Origin: Kushneria konosiri
GTDB taxonomy: Bacteria > Pseudomonadota > Gammaproteobacteria > Pseudomonadales > Halomonadaceae
Length of the DNA stretch: 64,000 nucleotides
Direction of reading: 5' to 3'
Assembly (NCBI RefSeq): GCF_002155145.1
Contig: NZ_CP021323.1
Span: 3,472,001-3,536,000, forward strand
Shown here: one piece after another, positions 52,129-62,631 of the stretch
How positions within the stretch are numbered: position 1 is the first letter of the stretch
How the letters are laid out: every line of letters starts with the position of its first letter
Made by a program: the position numbers and the translations under genes
The notes under the pieces: generated by a model
What the model was told of the DNA's origin: nothing
What the model saw: the letters and a program-made list of their open reading frames with translations, nothing else
Database searches by the model: none

Positions 52129-52602
52129 ATGACACTTGACCAGATACTCCCCTCCGACCGAATCCTGTTTGATGTGGAAGGGGGCAGCAAGAAGCGCGTG
52201 CTGGAATTTTTCAGCGGGTTCATCTCACAAAACATTCCCAGTCTCGACAGCCAGGAAGTCTTTTCCCGTCTGATCAGCAGGGAGCGTCTGGGGAGTACCG
52301 GTGTGGGGAATGGCGTGGCCATTCCCCATGCACGCAATTCACACTGCCGCCAGCCGCTGGCCGGATTCATGCGCCTACAGCAGGCGGTGGATTTTGATGC
52401 CATCGACGGTGAGCCCGTCGATCTGCTTTTCGTGCTGCTGGTCCCTGAAGCAGCCGAAGACACGCATCTTTCCCTGCTGGCGCAGATTGCTGAAGTCATG
52501 AACGCCGCCGAAACCCGGCATGCCCTGCGCAATGCCCATGATGAGCAGGAACTTCATGACATTCTGATGCAGGCCATCAGTCAACTTTCAACGAGAGTAT
52601 AA
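52129..52602 (+). CDS. ptsN: Nitrogen PTS EIIA component PtsN
   Basis: PtsN is the EIIA protein of the nitrogen phosphotransferase system, a regulator of potassium and nitrogen responses. The phosphorylated residue is H67 in GVAIPHARN. Length is 157. It accepts phosphate from NPr, encoded two genes on. Confidence 0.95.
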   Translation: MTLDQILPSDRILFDVEGGSKKRVLEFFSGFISQNIPSLDSQEVFSRLISRERLGSTGVGNGVAIPHARNSHCRQPLAGFMRLQQAVDFDAIDGEPVDLLFVLLVPEAAEDTHLSLLAQIAEVMNAAETRHALRNAHDEQELHDILMQAISQLSTRV

Positions 52603-52607
52603 GCAGC

Positions 52608-53510
52608 ATGGCCATGGAACTTGTTATCGTCAGTGGACGCTCCGGTTCCGGCAAGTCCATCGCGCTTCAGGCGCTGGAAGATCAGGGCTTTTATGCCATC
52701 GACAATCTACCTGCGATGCTTCTGTCTTCCCTGATCGATGAACTCGAAGCCGGCAGCCCGCACAGAAACCGCGTTGCTGTCAGCATTGATGCCCGCAACC
52801 TGCCCAGCGAACTGGAGCGCTTTCCGGAACATCTGGAGGCCCTTTCCACGCGCGGCATTCATTGCCGGGTGGTCTACCTTACGGCAGATTCCCGTGTGCT
52901 TCTGGAGCGCTATGCGGCCACACGACGTCGTCACCCTCTGACGCGCGAAACACAGATGACGCTGGCCGAGGCGATCGAAGCCGAACATCAGTTTCTCTCC
53001 CCGCTTCGCCATACGGCAGATCTGGTCATCGACACCTCGAGTCAGTCAGTGCATGACCTGAGACGCCGCGTGGCCGAACAGGTGGCACATCATGACATCA
53101 ATGATCTGACGCTGACCTTTGAATCCTTTGGCTTCAAGCGTGGTGTGCCACTTGATGCCGATATGGTGTTTGATGTGCGCTGCCTGCCCAATCCTTACTG
53201 GGACCCACGCTATCGCACCCAGACAGGCCAGGACGATGATGTTATCGCCTTTCTTGAAGCCCATGACGAGGTCAGGGCAATGTTTGGCGACATTTGCCAG
53301 TGGCTCGAGCGCTGGTTGCCCTCCTACCTGGCCAGCCATCGCAGCTATCTGACCGTCGCCATCGGCTGCACCGGTGGCCAGCATCGTTCGGTGTATCTGG
53401 CAGAACAACTCGGCGAGCATTTTGCCGATCAGTTTCCGGCCGTACGAATCCGCCATCGTGAACTGACCATCCAGCGCGCTGTCAGCGAGGCGGGTGATGC
53501 TTCAGCGTGA
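52608..53510 (+). CDS. rapZ: RNase adaptor and nucleotide-binding protein RapZ
   Basis: RapZ binds the GlmY and GlmZ small RNAs in enterobacteria and controls GlmS; in other gammaproteobacteria its targets are less clear. The 300-residue protein has the P-loop GRSGSGKS at 10-17, DLVIDTSSQSVHDLRRR near 145 and the C-terminal RNA-binding region with CTGGQHRSVYLAEQL near 265. It overlaps npr by 14 nt. Confidence 0.95.
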   Translation: MAMELVIVSGRSGSGKSIALQALEDQGFYAIDNLPAMLLSSLIDELEAGSPHRNRVAVSIDARNLPSELERFPEHLEALSTRGIHCRVVYLTADSRVLLERYAATRRRHPLTRETQMTLAEAIEAEHQFLSPLRHTADLVIDTSSQSVHDLRRRVAEQVAHHDINDLTLTFESFGFKRGVPLDADMVFDVRCLPNPYWDPRYRTQTGQDDDVIAFLEAHDEVRAMFGDICQWLERWLPSYLASHRSYLTVAIGCTGGQHRSVYLAEQLGEHFADQFPAVRIRHRELTIQRAVSEAGDASA

Positions 53511-53766
53511 ACTGACCCTGACCAATCGTCGCGGCCTGCATGCGAGAGCCGCGACGCGGCTTGTACAGTGCTGCCAGCCCTTTTCGTCTCGCGTGACGAT
53601 TTATCATGGTGAAAGAAGCGCCGACGCGGCCAACATCATGTCGCTTCTGATGCTGGCTGCCCCCTGTACCAGCGTGGTTCATGTTCATGTGGAAGGTGAC
53701 GATGCCGAAGAAGCGCTCACGGCCATCGTGGCCCTTTTCGAGGCGCGCTTCGACGAGGATCAATAG
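53497..53766 (+). CDS. npr: HPr-like phosphocarrier NPr
   Basis: NPr passes phosphate from EI-Ntr to PtsN. The 89-residue HPr-family protein has the phosphorylated H15 in GLHARAAT and the conserved AANIMSLLMLAA segment. I chose the ATG at 53497, with GAGG upstream; a GTG one codon earlier is possible. It is the last gene of the rpoN run. Confidence 0.94.
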   Translation: MLQRELTLTNRRGLHARAATRLVQCCQPFSSRVTIYHGERSADAANIMSLLMLAAPCTSVVHVHVEGDDAEEALTAIVALFEARFDEDQ

Positions 53767-53802
53767 ATCTCGAACCGCAGATAAACCGGCATCCGGCGTT
53801 CA

Positions 53803-53815
53803 CGAACATTGTTCG
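53803..53815. promoter_or_regulatory. 13-bp palindrome upstream of mgtE, candidate operator
   Basis: CGAACA-T-TGTTCG is a perfect palindrome with the same arms as the site upstream of lpxC. It lies 9 nt before a TAGAAT box at 53825-53830 that could be the mgtE -10, so a bound protein would cover the -35 position. Confidence 0.45.
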
Positions 53816-53868
53816 ACTCTCTGCTAGAATACGGCTCTTCGATGGGCTGACACAGGGATGTCACAACA

Positions 53869-55221
53869 ATGAGCAATGATCAGAAAGGACGTCAGCCCCG
53901 TCTGGAGCGACTTGAAAACGCCCTGGCACAGCGGGAGATGGACCAGGTGCGTCGTCTGCTTCGCCGCGGTCTTCCGCCTGCCGATGTTGCCCAGCTGCTG
54001 GAGTCTATCCCGCCGCGCGAGCGTGACATCCTCTGGGAGCAGGTCGACAGCCAGGCCAAGGGCGAGATTCTTCAGTACCTGAATGATGACATCCAGACCG
54101 AGTTTTTAAACCGGATGGATGCCCCTGAGCTGTTGCTGGCGACCCAGCAGCTCGACAACGATGATGCAGCCGATCTGCTGCAGCGTCTGCCTCACACCAC
54201 GCTTGAAGACATCCTGTCCAGGATGGCGCCCAGCCGCCGGGCGAGCATCGAGATGGTGCTGTCCTATCCCGAGGACACGGCCGGCGGGTTGATGGATACC
54301 AACACCATCACCATTCGCCCGGAGGTCACACTCGATGTGGTTCTGCGCTATCTGCGCCGGCACAGGCGCCTGCCTGAATCCACGGACAACCTGCTGGTCG
54401 TGACGCGACACAATGAGCTGATCGGCGTTTTGCCCATCAACCGTATTCTGGTCAGTGCACCCGGCATCAGCGTGCGCGAAATCATGGACACCGACGTGGT
54501 AACCCTCACGGCGCTGATGCATGAGGATGAAGTGGCCAGCATCTTCGAACGCAGGGATTTGATCTCGGCACCGGTCATCAGTGCCGACAATCGGCTGCTG
54601 GGGCGAATCACCATTGATGACGTGGTCGATGTCATTCGCGAAAACTCGGCGCGCACCATGATGAGCATGGCCGGCCTCGAGGATGAAGAAGATACCTTTG
54701 CGCCGGTGCTGCGCACCAGCCGCCGACGCGCCGTCTGGCTGGGCATCAACCTGATCGCCGCCACCATTGTCTCGATTGCGATCGGATTTTTCGAAGACAC
54801 CATCCAGCAGATTGCCGCACTGGCCGTGTTGATGCCAATCGTTTCCAGCATGGGCGGCATTGCCGGCTCTCAGACCCTGACCGTATTGATCCGGGGGCTT
54901 GCACTGGGACATGTTTCGGGGGCCAACGTGCGCTGGCTGGTGGTGCGCGAACTCCTGTCCGGCTCGATCAACGGTGTTCTGTGGGCGGCCATCGTGGCCG
55001 TCATGGCCGTGGTGCGCTTTCATGACATGACGCTGGGCGCCATCATCGCCATGGCCATGGTCATTAACCTGCTGGTAGCCGCACTGGCGGGCACCCTGAT
55101 TCCGGTCATCCTGAAAAAACTCTCGATCGACCCGGCACTGTCAGGCGGCGTGCTGTTGACCACCATTACCGATGTCGTGGGCTTTGTAGCCTTTCTGGGG
55201 CTGGCCACCGCCATGTATTGA
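53869..55221 (+). CDS. mgtE: Magnesium transporter MgtE
   Basis: MgtE is a dimeric magnesium channel gated by cytoplasmic magnesium. The 450-residue protein has the N domain (about 20-130, with ADLLQRLPHTTLEDILSRM), two CBS domains (about 135-255) and five membrane helices (about 285-450). The pore segment PIVSSMGGIAGSQTL is intact. It is 102 nt after npr and convergent with pmbA. No magnesium riboswitch is evident in the short leader. Confidence 0.95.
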   Translation: MSNDQKGRQPRLERLENALAQREMDQVRRLLRRGLPPADVAQLLESIPPRERDILWEQVDSQAKGEILQYLNDDIQTEFLNRMDAPELLLATQQLDNDDAADLLQRLPHTTLEDILSRMAPSRRASIEMVLSYPEDTAGGLMDTNTITIRPEVTLDVVLRYLRRHRRLPESTDNLLVVTRHNELIGVLPINRILVSAPGISVREIMDTDVVTLTALMHEDEVASIFERRDLISAPVISADNRLLGRITIDDVVDVIRENSARTMMSMAGLEDEEDTFAPVLRTSRRRAVWLGINLIAATIVSIAIGFFEDTIQQIAALAVLMPIVSSMGGIAGSQTLTVLIRGLALGHVSGANVRWLVVRELLSGSINGVLWAAIVAVMAVVRFHDMTLGAIIAMAMVINLLVAALAGTLIPVILKKLSIDPALSGGVLLTTITDVVGFVAFLGLATAMY

Positions 55222-55233
55222 CACAATGCCGGA

Positions 55234-55263
55234 GCCTTCAGGGAGTCATCATGCCCTGAAGGC
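55234..55263. terminator. Stem-loop between convergent mgtE and pmbA
   Basis: GCCTTCAGGG (55234-55243) pairs with CCCTGAAGGC (55254-55263) around a 10-nt loop, in the 50-bp gap. There is no T run, so it is a moderate candidate. Confidence 0.5.
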
Positions 55264-55271
55264 ATTCATGT

Positions 55272-56609
55272 CTAGCCGGCCACCATAATGTCGTCGATCA
55301 GCCAGCTGCCGGTATGCACGCTGCTGCGTCGATCGATGTCATCTCCCAGCCCCACGAGATTGCCAAACATGTCGCGCAGATTGCCGGCAATGGTGAACTC
55401 TTCCACCGGCGCCACAATGCGACCCTTCTCGATGAGAAAACCGGCCGCCCCACGAGAGTAGTCTCCAGTGACCGTATTGACGCCCTGCCCCATCAGCTCG
55501 GTGACCATGACGCCGCGCTCGATATTGCCCAGCAGCGCCTCGTGAGACGTCAACGGCGCCTGCAGGCGTACATTGCGTGCCCCGCCCGAGTTGCCGGTGG
55601 TGACAAGCCCGAGTCGTCGCGCGCTGTAGCTCGAGAGCATCCAGCTGGCCAGACGCCCGTCCACGATGAACTCATTGTCTCGCGTATAAACCCCCTCATC
55701 GTCATAGGCACTGCTGGCAATGGCGCCATATTCGCGCGGGCGCTCACCAAGACTCAGCCATTCGGGAAACAGTGACTCCCCCATCGCATCGCATAGAAAG
55801 GAGGACTCGCGAAAAATGGCGCCTCCGGCAATGGCGTTGAGCAGGTGCCCGATCAATGACCGCGCCATGTTGGGCGTAAACAGTACCGGCATTCTGCCGG
55901 TATCCATCGGCCTTGACCCCAGACGCGCCATGGCCTGCTCGGCCGCCACACGCCCGACGGATTCGGGCGCCCTGAGACGCGAGGGATCACAGCTGACGGT
56001 ATAATCGTGGTCACGCTGCATCCCGGCATCATCGCGGGCAATCATCATGCACGAAAGCGCATGATGGCTGACGCGCGTCGCCCCCATAAAGCCATGGCTG
56101 TTGCCATAGACGCTGACGCCCTCACTGGTCGTGAGCGAGGCGCCATCGCTGCTGTCGATGCCTGCAACGGCAAGGCCGCCCTGTTCACAGCGTCTGGCCA
56201 GCTCGACACCCTCATCGGGCGCCAGTGCCCATGGATGATGAACGCCCATATCAGGCATTTCACGGGTCAGAAGCGCCGGATCGGCCAGCCCGGCCGCCGG
56301 GTCCTCTGCCGTATAGCGGGCAATATCGAGTGCCCGTTTGACAGCCTCCATCAGCGAGTTCCGGGACGCGTCACTGCTGGAGACGCTGGCGCGGCGCTGC
56401 CCGAGATAAAGCGTGACGCCAATACCCTGATCCCGCGCCATTTCCAGTGTCTCGACGCTGCCCTTGCGGACGTTGATTTCCATGCCCTGCTGGACGCTGG
56501 CACCAATCTCGCAGGCATCGGCCCCTGCGCGACGGGCGTGCTCCAGTGCCTGCGTCACGGCCGTTTCCAGCGCTGCCTGCTGACCATCTATATCGAGTGT
56601 GCTCGCCAT
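55272..56609 (-). CDS. pmbA: TldE/PmbA metalloprotease subunit
   Basis: PmbA (TldE) pairs with TldD to form a peptidase that matures microcins and degrades CcdA in E. coli. PmbA itself lacks the metal site, consistent with no HExxxH here. The ATG at 56609 has AGGAG upstream and gives 445 residues; an earlier start is not conserved. TldD lies about 700 bp away on the same strand, beyond darP. Confidence 0.94.
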   Translation of the reverse strand: MASTLDIDGQQAALETAVTQALEHARRAGADACEIGASVQQGMEINVRKGSVETLEMARDQGIGVTLYLGQRRASVSSSDASRNSLMEAVKRALDIARYTAEDPAAGLADPALLTREMPDMGVHHPWALAPDEGVELARRCEQGGLAVAGIDSSDGASLTTSEGVSVYGNSHGFMGATRVSHHALSCMMIARDDAGMQRDHDYTVSCDPSRLRAPESVGRVAAEQAMARLGSRPMDTGRMPVLFTPNMARSLIGHLLNAIAGGAIFRESSFLCDAMGESLFPEWLSLGERPREYGAIASSAYDDEGVYTRDNEFIVDGRLASWMLSSYSARRLGLVTTGNSGGARNVRLQAPLTSHEALLGNIERGVMVTELMGQGVNTVTGDYSRGAAGFLIEKGRIVAPVEEFTIAGNLRDMFGNLVGLGDDIDRRSSVHTGSWLIDDIMVAG

Positions 56610-56696
56610 GGCGCTCTCCTGTCTGCCCTGGAGGGGGAACGAGCCTGATATACTCTCCCCCCTATTCATTTGTCCTTCGCTTGCCGGAGCTCTTGC

Positions 56697-57263
56697 ATGT
56701 CGCCACGAAAAAAATCACGCGCGTCCTCGATCGAGGAGACGTCGTCTGATACCGATAGCCAGCATGATGAGTTTCATCATGACAATGGCCGCCCCAACAA
56801 GACCCGCCTGAAACAGGAAGCGCAGGACCTCAAGGAGCTGGGTGAACAGATCATCGCCATGTCCGAGGCAGAGCGTGCGCGCCTGCCCCTGTCCGATGAT
56901 CTGCTGGCTGCCATCGACGAAACCCGCCGCATTACCTCACGCGAAGCCAGACGCCGCCACATGCAGTATGTGGGCAAGGTCATGCGTCACGAGCATCTTG
57001 ACGAGATTCGCACCGAGCTCGATAACATGTCCCGCGAGAAGCGTCAGCGCGAGCTGGGCTTTCATCACCTTGAGCAGTGGCGTGACCGCCTGATCGACGG
57101 CGATAACGATACCGTCACGGCCTTTGTCAACGAATATCCGGACGTGGACCGTCAGGCGCTGGGCCAGCTGGTACGCAACGCCCGGACAGAACGCGCGGCG
57201 CAAAAGCCCCCCGCCAGTGCCCGCAAGCTCTTTCGCCTGATTCGTGATACCGCCGGGCTCTAG
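56697..57263 (+). CDS. darP: 50S assembly factor DarP (YjgA, DUF615)
   Basis: DarP joins late 50S precursors in E. coli. The 188-residue protein has a polar, disordered N terminus (about 1-35) and the helical DUF615 core (KQEAQDLKELGEQIIAMSEAERARLPL, RRRHMQYVGKVMRHEHLDEIR). The ATG at 56697 has GGAG 8 nt before it. It sits alone on the plus strand between pmbA and tldD. Confidence 0.94.
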   Translation: MSPRKKSRASSIEETSSDTDSQHDEFHHDNGRPNKTRLKQEAQDLKELGEQIIAMSEAERARLPLSDDLLAAIDETRRITSREARRRHMQYVGKVMRHEHLDEIRTELDNMSREKRQRELGFHHLEQWRDRLIDGDNDTVTAFVNEYPDVDRQALGQLVRNARTERAAQKPPASARKLFRLIRDTAGL

Positions 57264-57284
57264 GCGCCCCCGTGGTCGGCCGCC

Positions 57285-58748
57285 TTAAGTGGAGGTACCG
57301 CCGACCGTCATGACATCGAGCTTCAGGGTGGGCTGACCAACGCCCACCGGTAGAGATTGCCCATCCTTGCCACAGACGCCCACCCCGGTATCCAGTGCCA
57401 GATCATTGCCAATCATCGAGATGCGCCCCATCGACTCGGGGCCATTACCGATCAATGTCGCGCCGCGTACCGGGATGGTAATCCTGCCGTTCTCGATCAG
57501 ATAGGCCTCGCTTGCCGAAAAGACAAAGCGACCCGAGGTGATATCGACCTGCCCACCGCCAAAGCTTGAGGCATAAATGCCGTGATCCACCGAGGCGATA
57601 ATCTCGTCGGGATCATGCTTACCGGCGAGCATATAGGTATTGGTCATGCGCGGCATGGGCAAATGTGCATAGGATTCACGCCGTCCATTGCCGGTCGGCG
57701 CCATCCCCATCAGGCGCGCATTGAGACGATCCTGCATGTAGCCGGTCAGAATGCCGTCCTCGATAAGCGGCGTATACTGGCCGGGCGTGCCTTCGTCATC
57801 AACGCTCAGTGATCCTCGACCGCCGCTGCAGGTAGCATCATCCACCACGGTCACGCCACGCGCGGCAACCTGCTCACCAAGACGCCCGCTGAATGCCGAA
57901 CTGCCCCGACGATTGAAGTCACCTTCAAGACCATGTCCTACCGCCTCATGCAGCAATACGCCAGGCCAGCCATTGCCCAGCACCACCGGCAGTTGACCGG
58001 CCGGTGCATCGATGGCTTCCAGATTGACCAGCGCCTGACGAACGGCCTCTCTGGCATACTGCTCGGCCACATCCTGATTGACGAACTGCGTCAGCGAGAA
58101 TCGACCGCCGCCACCAGCGCTGCCGCGCTCACGGCGCCCACCGCGAGCGGCGATGACCGACACGTTGAAGCGGACCAGCGGGCGCAGATCCATCGCTTGG
58201 GTGCCATCACTGTTTTGCACCATCACCGCGTCATAGGAAGCACTCAGGGAAACGCTGACCCGCGTCACGGCTGGGTCCGCCGCTCGTGCAATCCGATCGG
58301 CACGCTGGAGCATGGCGACCTTGTCGTCGGCGCCCAGCGAATCAAGCGGATTACCGCTGTCATAACGCGGCACAACCGTCACCGGCGCCTCGACTGCGAC
58401 CGGCGCTGTGCGCTGACCGGCCCGCACGATCAGCGAGGCGGTATGCGCCGTGCTGGCAATGGCTTCACGACTCAACTGATTGGAGTAGGCAAAGCCGGTC
58501 TGCTCGCAGTGCTGAGCCCGAATACCCAGACCGCTGTCGATGCTGTAACCGGCCTCCTTGACCTCGCCGTCTTCCAGCGCCCAGGACTCGCGCCAGCTGC
58601 GCTGTAAAAAGATATCGGCAAAATCGATGCCTGGCCCCATGGCGCTTTCAAGCCCTTCATGGAGCGCGGCATCATCTAGCCCGTGAGCCTCGAGCAGCAG
58701 AGCCCGGGCCTCATTCGATCGAGTGTTCGAAGGGGATGGCGTTGTCAT
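57285..58748 (-). CDS. tldD: Metalloprotease TldD
   Basis: TldD is the zinc-bearing subunit of TldD/E. The motif H267-E268-AVG-H272 (HExxxH) is the metal site, and a C-terminal Cys near [10 protein letters not shown] completes the ligands. The 487-residue protein has the [21 protein letters not shown] segment around it. It follows yhdP with TGATG overlap. Confidence 0.96.
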   Translation of the reverse strand: MTTPSPSNTRSNEARALLLEAHGLDDAALHEGLESAMGPGIDFADIFLQRSWRESWALEDGEVKEAGYSIDSGLGIRAQHCEQTGFAYSNQLSREAIASTAHTASLIVRAGQRTAPVAVEAPVTVVPRYDSGNPLDSLGADDKVAMLQRADRIARAADPAVTRVSVSLSASYDAVMVQNSDGTQAMDLRPLVRFNVSVIAARGGRRERGSAGGGGRFSLTQFVNQDVAEQYAREAVRQALVNLEAIDAPAGQLPVVLGNGWPGVLLHEAVGHGLEGDFNRRGSSAFSGRLGEQVAARGVTVVDDATCSGGRGSLSVDDEGTPGQYTPLIEDGILTGYMQDRLNARLMGMAPTGNGRRESYAHLPMPRMTNTYMLAGKHDPDEIIASVDHGIYASSFGGGQVDITSGRFVFSASEAYLIENGRITIPVRGATLIGNGPESMGRISMIGNDLALDTGVGVCGKDGQSLPVGVGQPTLKLDVMTVGGTST

Positions 58749-61700
58749 CAGCGCGTATGCTCCAGCTTGACCTGTGGCGTCTCCCAGGGACCCGCCACGT
58801 GATAATGAACCTGCGACACCCGGTCCAGCCAGGGCTCGAACAGCTTGTGTAATAGATAAAGCACACCACCCACCTGAGGAGCCCCTACCAGCACGGCGGC
58901 CAGCGGTAGATTCTGGGTCACCGGCACGGTCACGCCCAGATGGGCATCCAGCGTACGTTCGGGTATATCCACCTGTCCAGCCACTGAAAAATGAGTGGCA
59001 GCCCCATCAAAGAGTACAGGATCCACCGTGCGTATGACGCCCTCATGCAGCGTCGCGCGGGCCTTGACCGATTTAAAGGCAATCCCCGAGCGGGTGACAT
59101 CCGAAAAATTGAACTGCAGTCGTCGTATCAGGTTATCCAGATTCAGCAGTGACACCAGATTGGCCCAGCGTGACTGAACAAAGGTCAGCCGCCCACTGCC
59201 GAGCTCTGCGTTGATACTGCCATCAGCGCTTGTCACATCAAATTGCCAGGGCGCCCCCGGCCAGGCCAGCTTCGTATGGATGCTGGCCTGATCGGTCTGC
59301 AATACGTTCTCGATGCCAAGAGATGCCATGGTTTTGCCCAGATCTCCTGCACTGGCCTCAAGACGAAGGCGCGTCAGACTGGGCAAACCACCGGCCTCTT
59401 CCCACACCAGCTCTCCATCGGCATCAAGATCGCTCATGCGAATGCGCAGCGGCGAAATATCGATGCGCTGATCATCGGAGTGCCAGCGGCCGGAAAGACT
59501 GCCCAGTGTGCGCCCATCGAGTCGCACCTGATCAACATCAAACTCGCCATCTCCCAAGCTCGCCAGCCCTTCCGGATAGGCCGTCAACGCCTTGTCAACG
59601 GCCTTTCCTGAACCACCGGACGTCTCGCTGGTGCGTTTGGCCTCGGTGATCAAGGGCGTCAGATCCAGCCAGTCGATATGAACGGCCACCGGTAGCGCCG
59701 GATTGTCACGCCAGTCCGCCGTACCGCTTAGAAAGGAGCTCTCTACACTGGCGTGCCAGTCATTGCCCCGTACGACCCCCAGCCCACGGGCACTGCCCAG
59801 ACAGGTCACCCCGAACAGGACACAGTCGGTATCGACCGAAATGCGTTCGATGGGCGAAATCTTCTGTGATGGCGCATCCGGACGCCGACGGCGACTGTTG
59901 TCATCGGCGGTATCGGAAAGCTGTGAGATGGCCAGCTGCCAGGCCACCAGATCCAGTCGATCGGCATGCCAGTTGACCTGCCAGTGCTCCTGATCGGGCC
60001 AGTCGATCCCCTCGGGCGGCATCCGCTCCAGCCAGACCTGGCCCTGATGGCTGTTGTGACGCCAGCGCGCGCGCACAAGATCACCCACTTTCAGCTCGCC
60101 GGCACCACTACCCACATCAACATCAAGCGTCAGCGGCAGTGTAGTATCGGGGGATTTTTGAAAGGGCTGGGGCAGCTGCAGTGACAGCCCTTTCAGCGGC
60201 GTCTGCACATGGATTTGCGCGCCGCCGTCGCCCAGCGTGATCTGCGCGGTATAGTCGATCGGGCCGTGAACGATGGGAATGATATTCTCAAGCCCCAGCC
60301 AGCCGGCCACCCCTTCTGCGTAGCCGTGTCCCGAAATATCGATTCCGCCGTCCATCAAATGCAGGCGCGCCCTGACCGGCCCGTCAAAGACGCGAGCATC
60401 CAGCGTCCCGGTAATGGTGCTTTGCTGATGACGATAGCCGTAATGGGCGTGGCCTTCGACATCGGTTACGGTCAGATCCGACTCCCTCGAGTACAGCGTA
60501 CCGCCGTTTAACAGGGCATCACCATCAATGGTGACCGCCTCGGGGTTTGTGGTCGGGAGAGACACATTGACCGAGCCGATCAAACTGCCGCTGGTACGCC
60601 AGGTGTTGAGCGTCTCGCTCAGGGACTGATCTTCAAGCGGGGCCTTCTGTAGCAGCGACAGCAGATTCCCGGCATCGCCGGTGACCAGCGCAGAGAGCGT
60701 AAACTGCTGATCATGCAGTGCAGCCTTCGCCCCGCGCGATACCATGCCCATCAGATTGGCATGGGTAATGTCGGCATCGAAATTGTTGCCCGACATCGTG
60801 AAACGACCATCAAGGGCAGTGACCGGCGGCCAGCCCTCCTGCCAGGTCATGCTGACATTGCGCGCCTCAACCGACAGTTTGACCTTGTCTTCCTCGGGCG
60901 CATCGGGTCGGTCATCATTGAACACCAGTCGCAGCGCCACATTTCCCTTCGGAATGTCGGCGCGGTGAATGCGCTTGTCCAGCCAGACCCGTACCTCGGG
61001 GTCATCAATGGCGCGCACGGGCAGCCACTCTCTTGGCTTGTCGGCAGACACATCTTCAAAGGCAACATTCATGTCAAAATGCTCGGGCTTACCCGGCGGT
61101 GCCGTCAGGGCGAAGTCTCCCTGTGCCTGGGCACCACGATGCTCCAGCTTGATGTCGCGACCGCCAAAGCGAATCTCGCCATCATCGCCGACATTGAAGA
61201 AAAGCCGTCCGCTGACGTTTTCAAGCGTCCATGGCGTCAGAAAGACCTCCGGCAGATTCAAAACGGTCTCTTGCGCACCGAACTGCACCTGCGTATCAAG
61301 CCCCTCGGCCGTCAACCAGCCGTCGACCGGCCCAAAACCGGGAATCTGCTGTACGGGCTGCCCCGAAACGTTCTTGAGCGCCGCGCGCGTTTCGATGGGG
61401 CCTCCTTCACGACGGCGAAGGGAGACACCTTCTACACGCCCCTTGAGCGCCATGCCTGCCAGCATCCGGCGGCTTTCTCCGTCCGGCAGTGGCAAAAGAT
61501 CCGAAATGGCCGAGATATCGTCGAGCGCCAGAGGCGTGGTAGTGACGCTGAAATCGGCAAAATCACCTGCAGCGTCAAGCTCGATTTCCTTGGGCAGCAG
61601 CGACAGCGCCTGCCCGTCACGCGCAAGCCCAAGTTGTTCGACACCACCGTGCCAGCGCCCCTCCGGAGTGCGTTTGACGCCGGCTTCCAGCATCATGTCA

Positions 61701-62629
61701 TTGAGAGTAAAGGCCGAGCCACGGTGAGTACCGGAGAGCTCGGGCACGTTGAGCGATAGCCGAGCAGACGTCATGTCGCCCTTTTGCCAGCCTGCCCAGA
61801 GGGATGCCTGACCGCGGGCATTTTCGACGTCATAATTCGGCCAGAGCCCATCCCAGAGGCTTGCCAGACGACGGGCCTGGTCAGCCTCGACCTTGATCTG
61901 AAGCTGTCCATCAAGCGGGGAGAGATGATCGAAGCGACCCGCCAGCCTGAAGCCGGCATCATTGGCATCCTCCCAGCGCGCCGAAACCAGCACCGTTTTC
62001 GAACCGCTTCCAGCCTCGCCAACGGCCACCCGGTCGAGCAACAGCGAAGGATGCCTGGCCGGCGCCTCATCCGAGGCCTGATCATCTGAAGCCCCCTTTG
62101 GCGGGCGGGGATGAAAGTTGATACGGCCATTTTCAAGATCGGCCGATTGCTGCATCAGTGCCTCGACCCACGTCGTTACGCGCTCGGGCGTAAACTCGAA
62201 GGGCTGATCGTTATTATCCTTTCGGGAAGGCCCCCATCCCCACTGCCCTGGCGCAGTCTCGTAGAGATCGAGCGTGGCATCGCGCGCGCGAAGCGAAGAC
62301 AGTTTCAGGCTCTGCCCGGCCAGCAGGTCGAAGACATCAAGGTGCGCATCGAGTGCCCCCAGCGATACCAGCGAGCGTGTCCCCTCGTCGCCATTCAGGG
62401 CGAGGTTGTTCAGCGACACTACCAGGTCGCGCCCCTCAAGCTCGACACGCAGGTCCTGCCAGCGCACATGGTATTGCGCCGGTAGATCCAGCAGTTCGAG
62501 GACCTGCTGCTGCAGGCCAGGCTGGTTGAGCACACCAAGGCGCAGCGACGTGGTCAACACCGCCAGCAGCAGTAAAATGATCGCCAGCAGGGTCAGCAGC
62601 CAGCGCGTCAGGATTCGAAGCGAAGACAT
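58748..62629 (-). CDS. yhdP: AsmA-like phospholipid transport protein YhdP
   Basis: YhdP is a very large bitopic protein thought to form a hydrophobic bridge carrying phospholipid toward the outer membrane. The 1293-residue product has one N-terminal helix (about 7-28), long repeated beta-rich regions and a C-terminal DUF3971/AsmA-like region. The ATG at 62629 lies 2 nt before the rng stop on the transcript; a longer start runs into rng. The context rng-yhdP-tldD is standard. Confidence 0.92.
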   Translation of the reverse strand: MSSLRILTRWLLTLLAIILLLLAVLTTSLRLGVLNQPGLQQQVLELLDLPAQYHVRWQDLRVELEGRDLVVSLNNLALNGDEGTRSLVSLGALDAHLDVFDLLAGQSLKLSSLRARDATLDLYETAPGQWGWGPSRKDNNDQPFEFTPERVTTWVEALMQQSADLENGRINFHPRPPKGASDDQASDEAPARHPSLLLDRVAVGEAGSGSKTVLVSARWEDANDAGFRLAGRFDHLSPLDGQLQIKVEADQARRLASLWDGLWPNYDVENARGQASLWAGWQKGDMTSARLSLNVPELSGTHRGSAFTLNDMMLEAGVKRTPEGRWHGGVEQLGLARDGQALSLLPKEIELDAAGDFADFSVTTTPLALDDISAISDLLPLPDGESRRMLAGMALKGRVEGVSLRRREGGPIETRAALKNVSGQPVQQIPGFGPVDGWLTAEGLDTQVQFGAQETVLNLPEVFLTPWTLENVSGRLFFNVGDDGEIRFGGRDIKLEHRGAQAQGDFALTAPPGKPEHFDMNVAFEDVSADKPREWLPVRAIDDPEVRVWLDKRIHRADIPKGNVALRLVFNDDRPDAPEEDKVKLSVEARNVSMTWQEGWPPVTALDGRFTMSGNNFDADITHANLMGMVSRGAKAALHDQQFTLSALVTGDAGNLLSLLQKAPLEDQSLSETLNTWRTSGSLIGSVNVSLPTTNPEAVTIDGDALLNGGTLYSRESDLTVTDVEGHAHYGYRHQQSTITGTLDARVFDGPVRARLHLMDGGIDISGHGYAEGVAGWLGLENIIPIVHGPIDYTAQITLGDGGAQIHVQTPLKGLSLQLPQPFQKSPDTTLPLTLDVDVGSGAGELKVGDLVRARWRHNSHQGQVWLERMPPEGIDWPDQEHWQVNWHADRLDLVAWQLAISQLSDTADDNSRRRRPDAPSQKISPIERISVDTDCVLFGVTCLGSARGLGVVRGNDWHASVESSFLSGTADWRDNPALPVAVHIDWLDLTPLITEAKRTSETSGGSGKAVDKALTAYPEGLASLGDGEFDVDQVRLDGRTLGSLSGRWHSDDQRIDISPLRIRMSDLDADGELVWEEAGGLPSLTRLRLEASAGDLGKTMASLGIENVLQTDQASIHTKLAWPGAPWQFDVTSADGSINAELGSGRLTFVQSRWANLVSLLNLDNLIRRLQFNFSDVTRSGIAFKSVKARATLHEGVIRTVDPVLFDGAATHFSVAGQVDIPERTLDAHLGVTVPVTQNLPLAAVLVGAPQVGGVLYLLHKLFEPWLDRVSQVHYHVAGPWETPQVKLEHTR

Positions 62630-62631
62630 GA

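Noticed and set aside
53803-53815. SOS (LexA) box upstream of mgtE
   Set aside because: Gammaproteobacterial LexA sites are CTGT-N8-ACAG; the Gram-positive form GAAC-N4-GTTC has a different spacer. The palindrome is kept as an unassigned operator.
54106-55023. 305-codon minus-strand frame opposite mgtE
   Set aside because: Very rich in His, Gln and Asp, as expected from antisense of a hydrophobic transporter; no start context.
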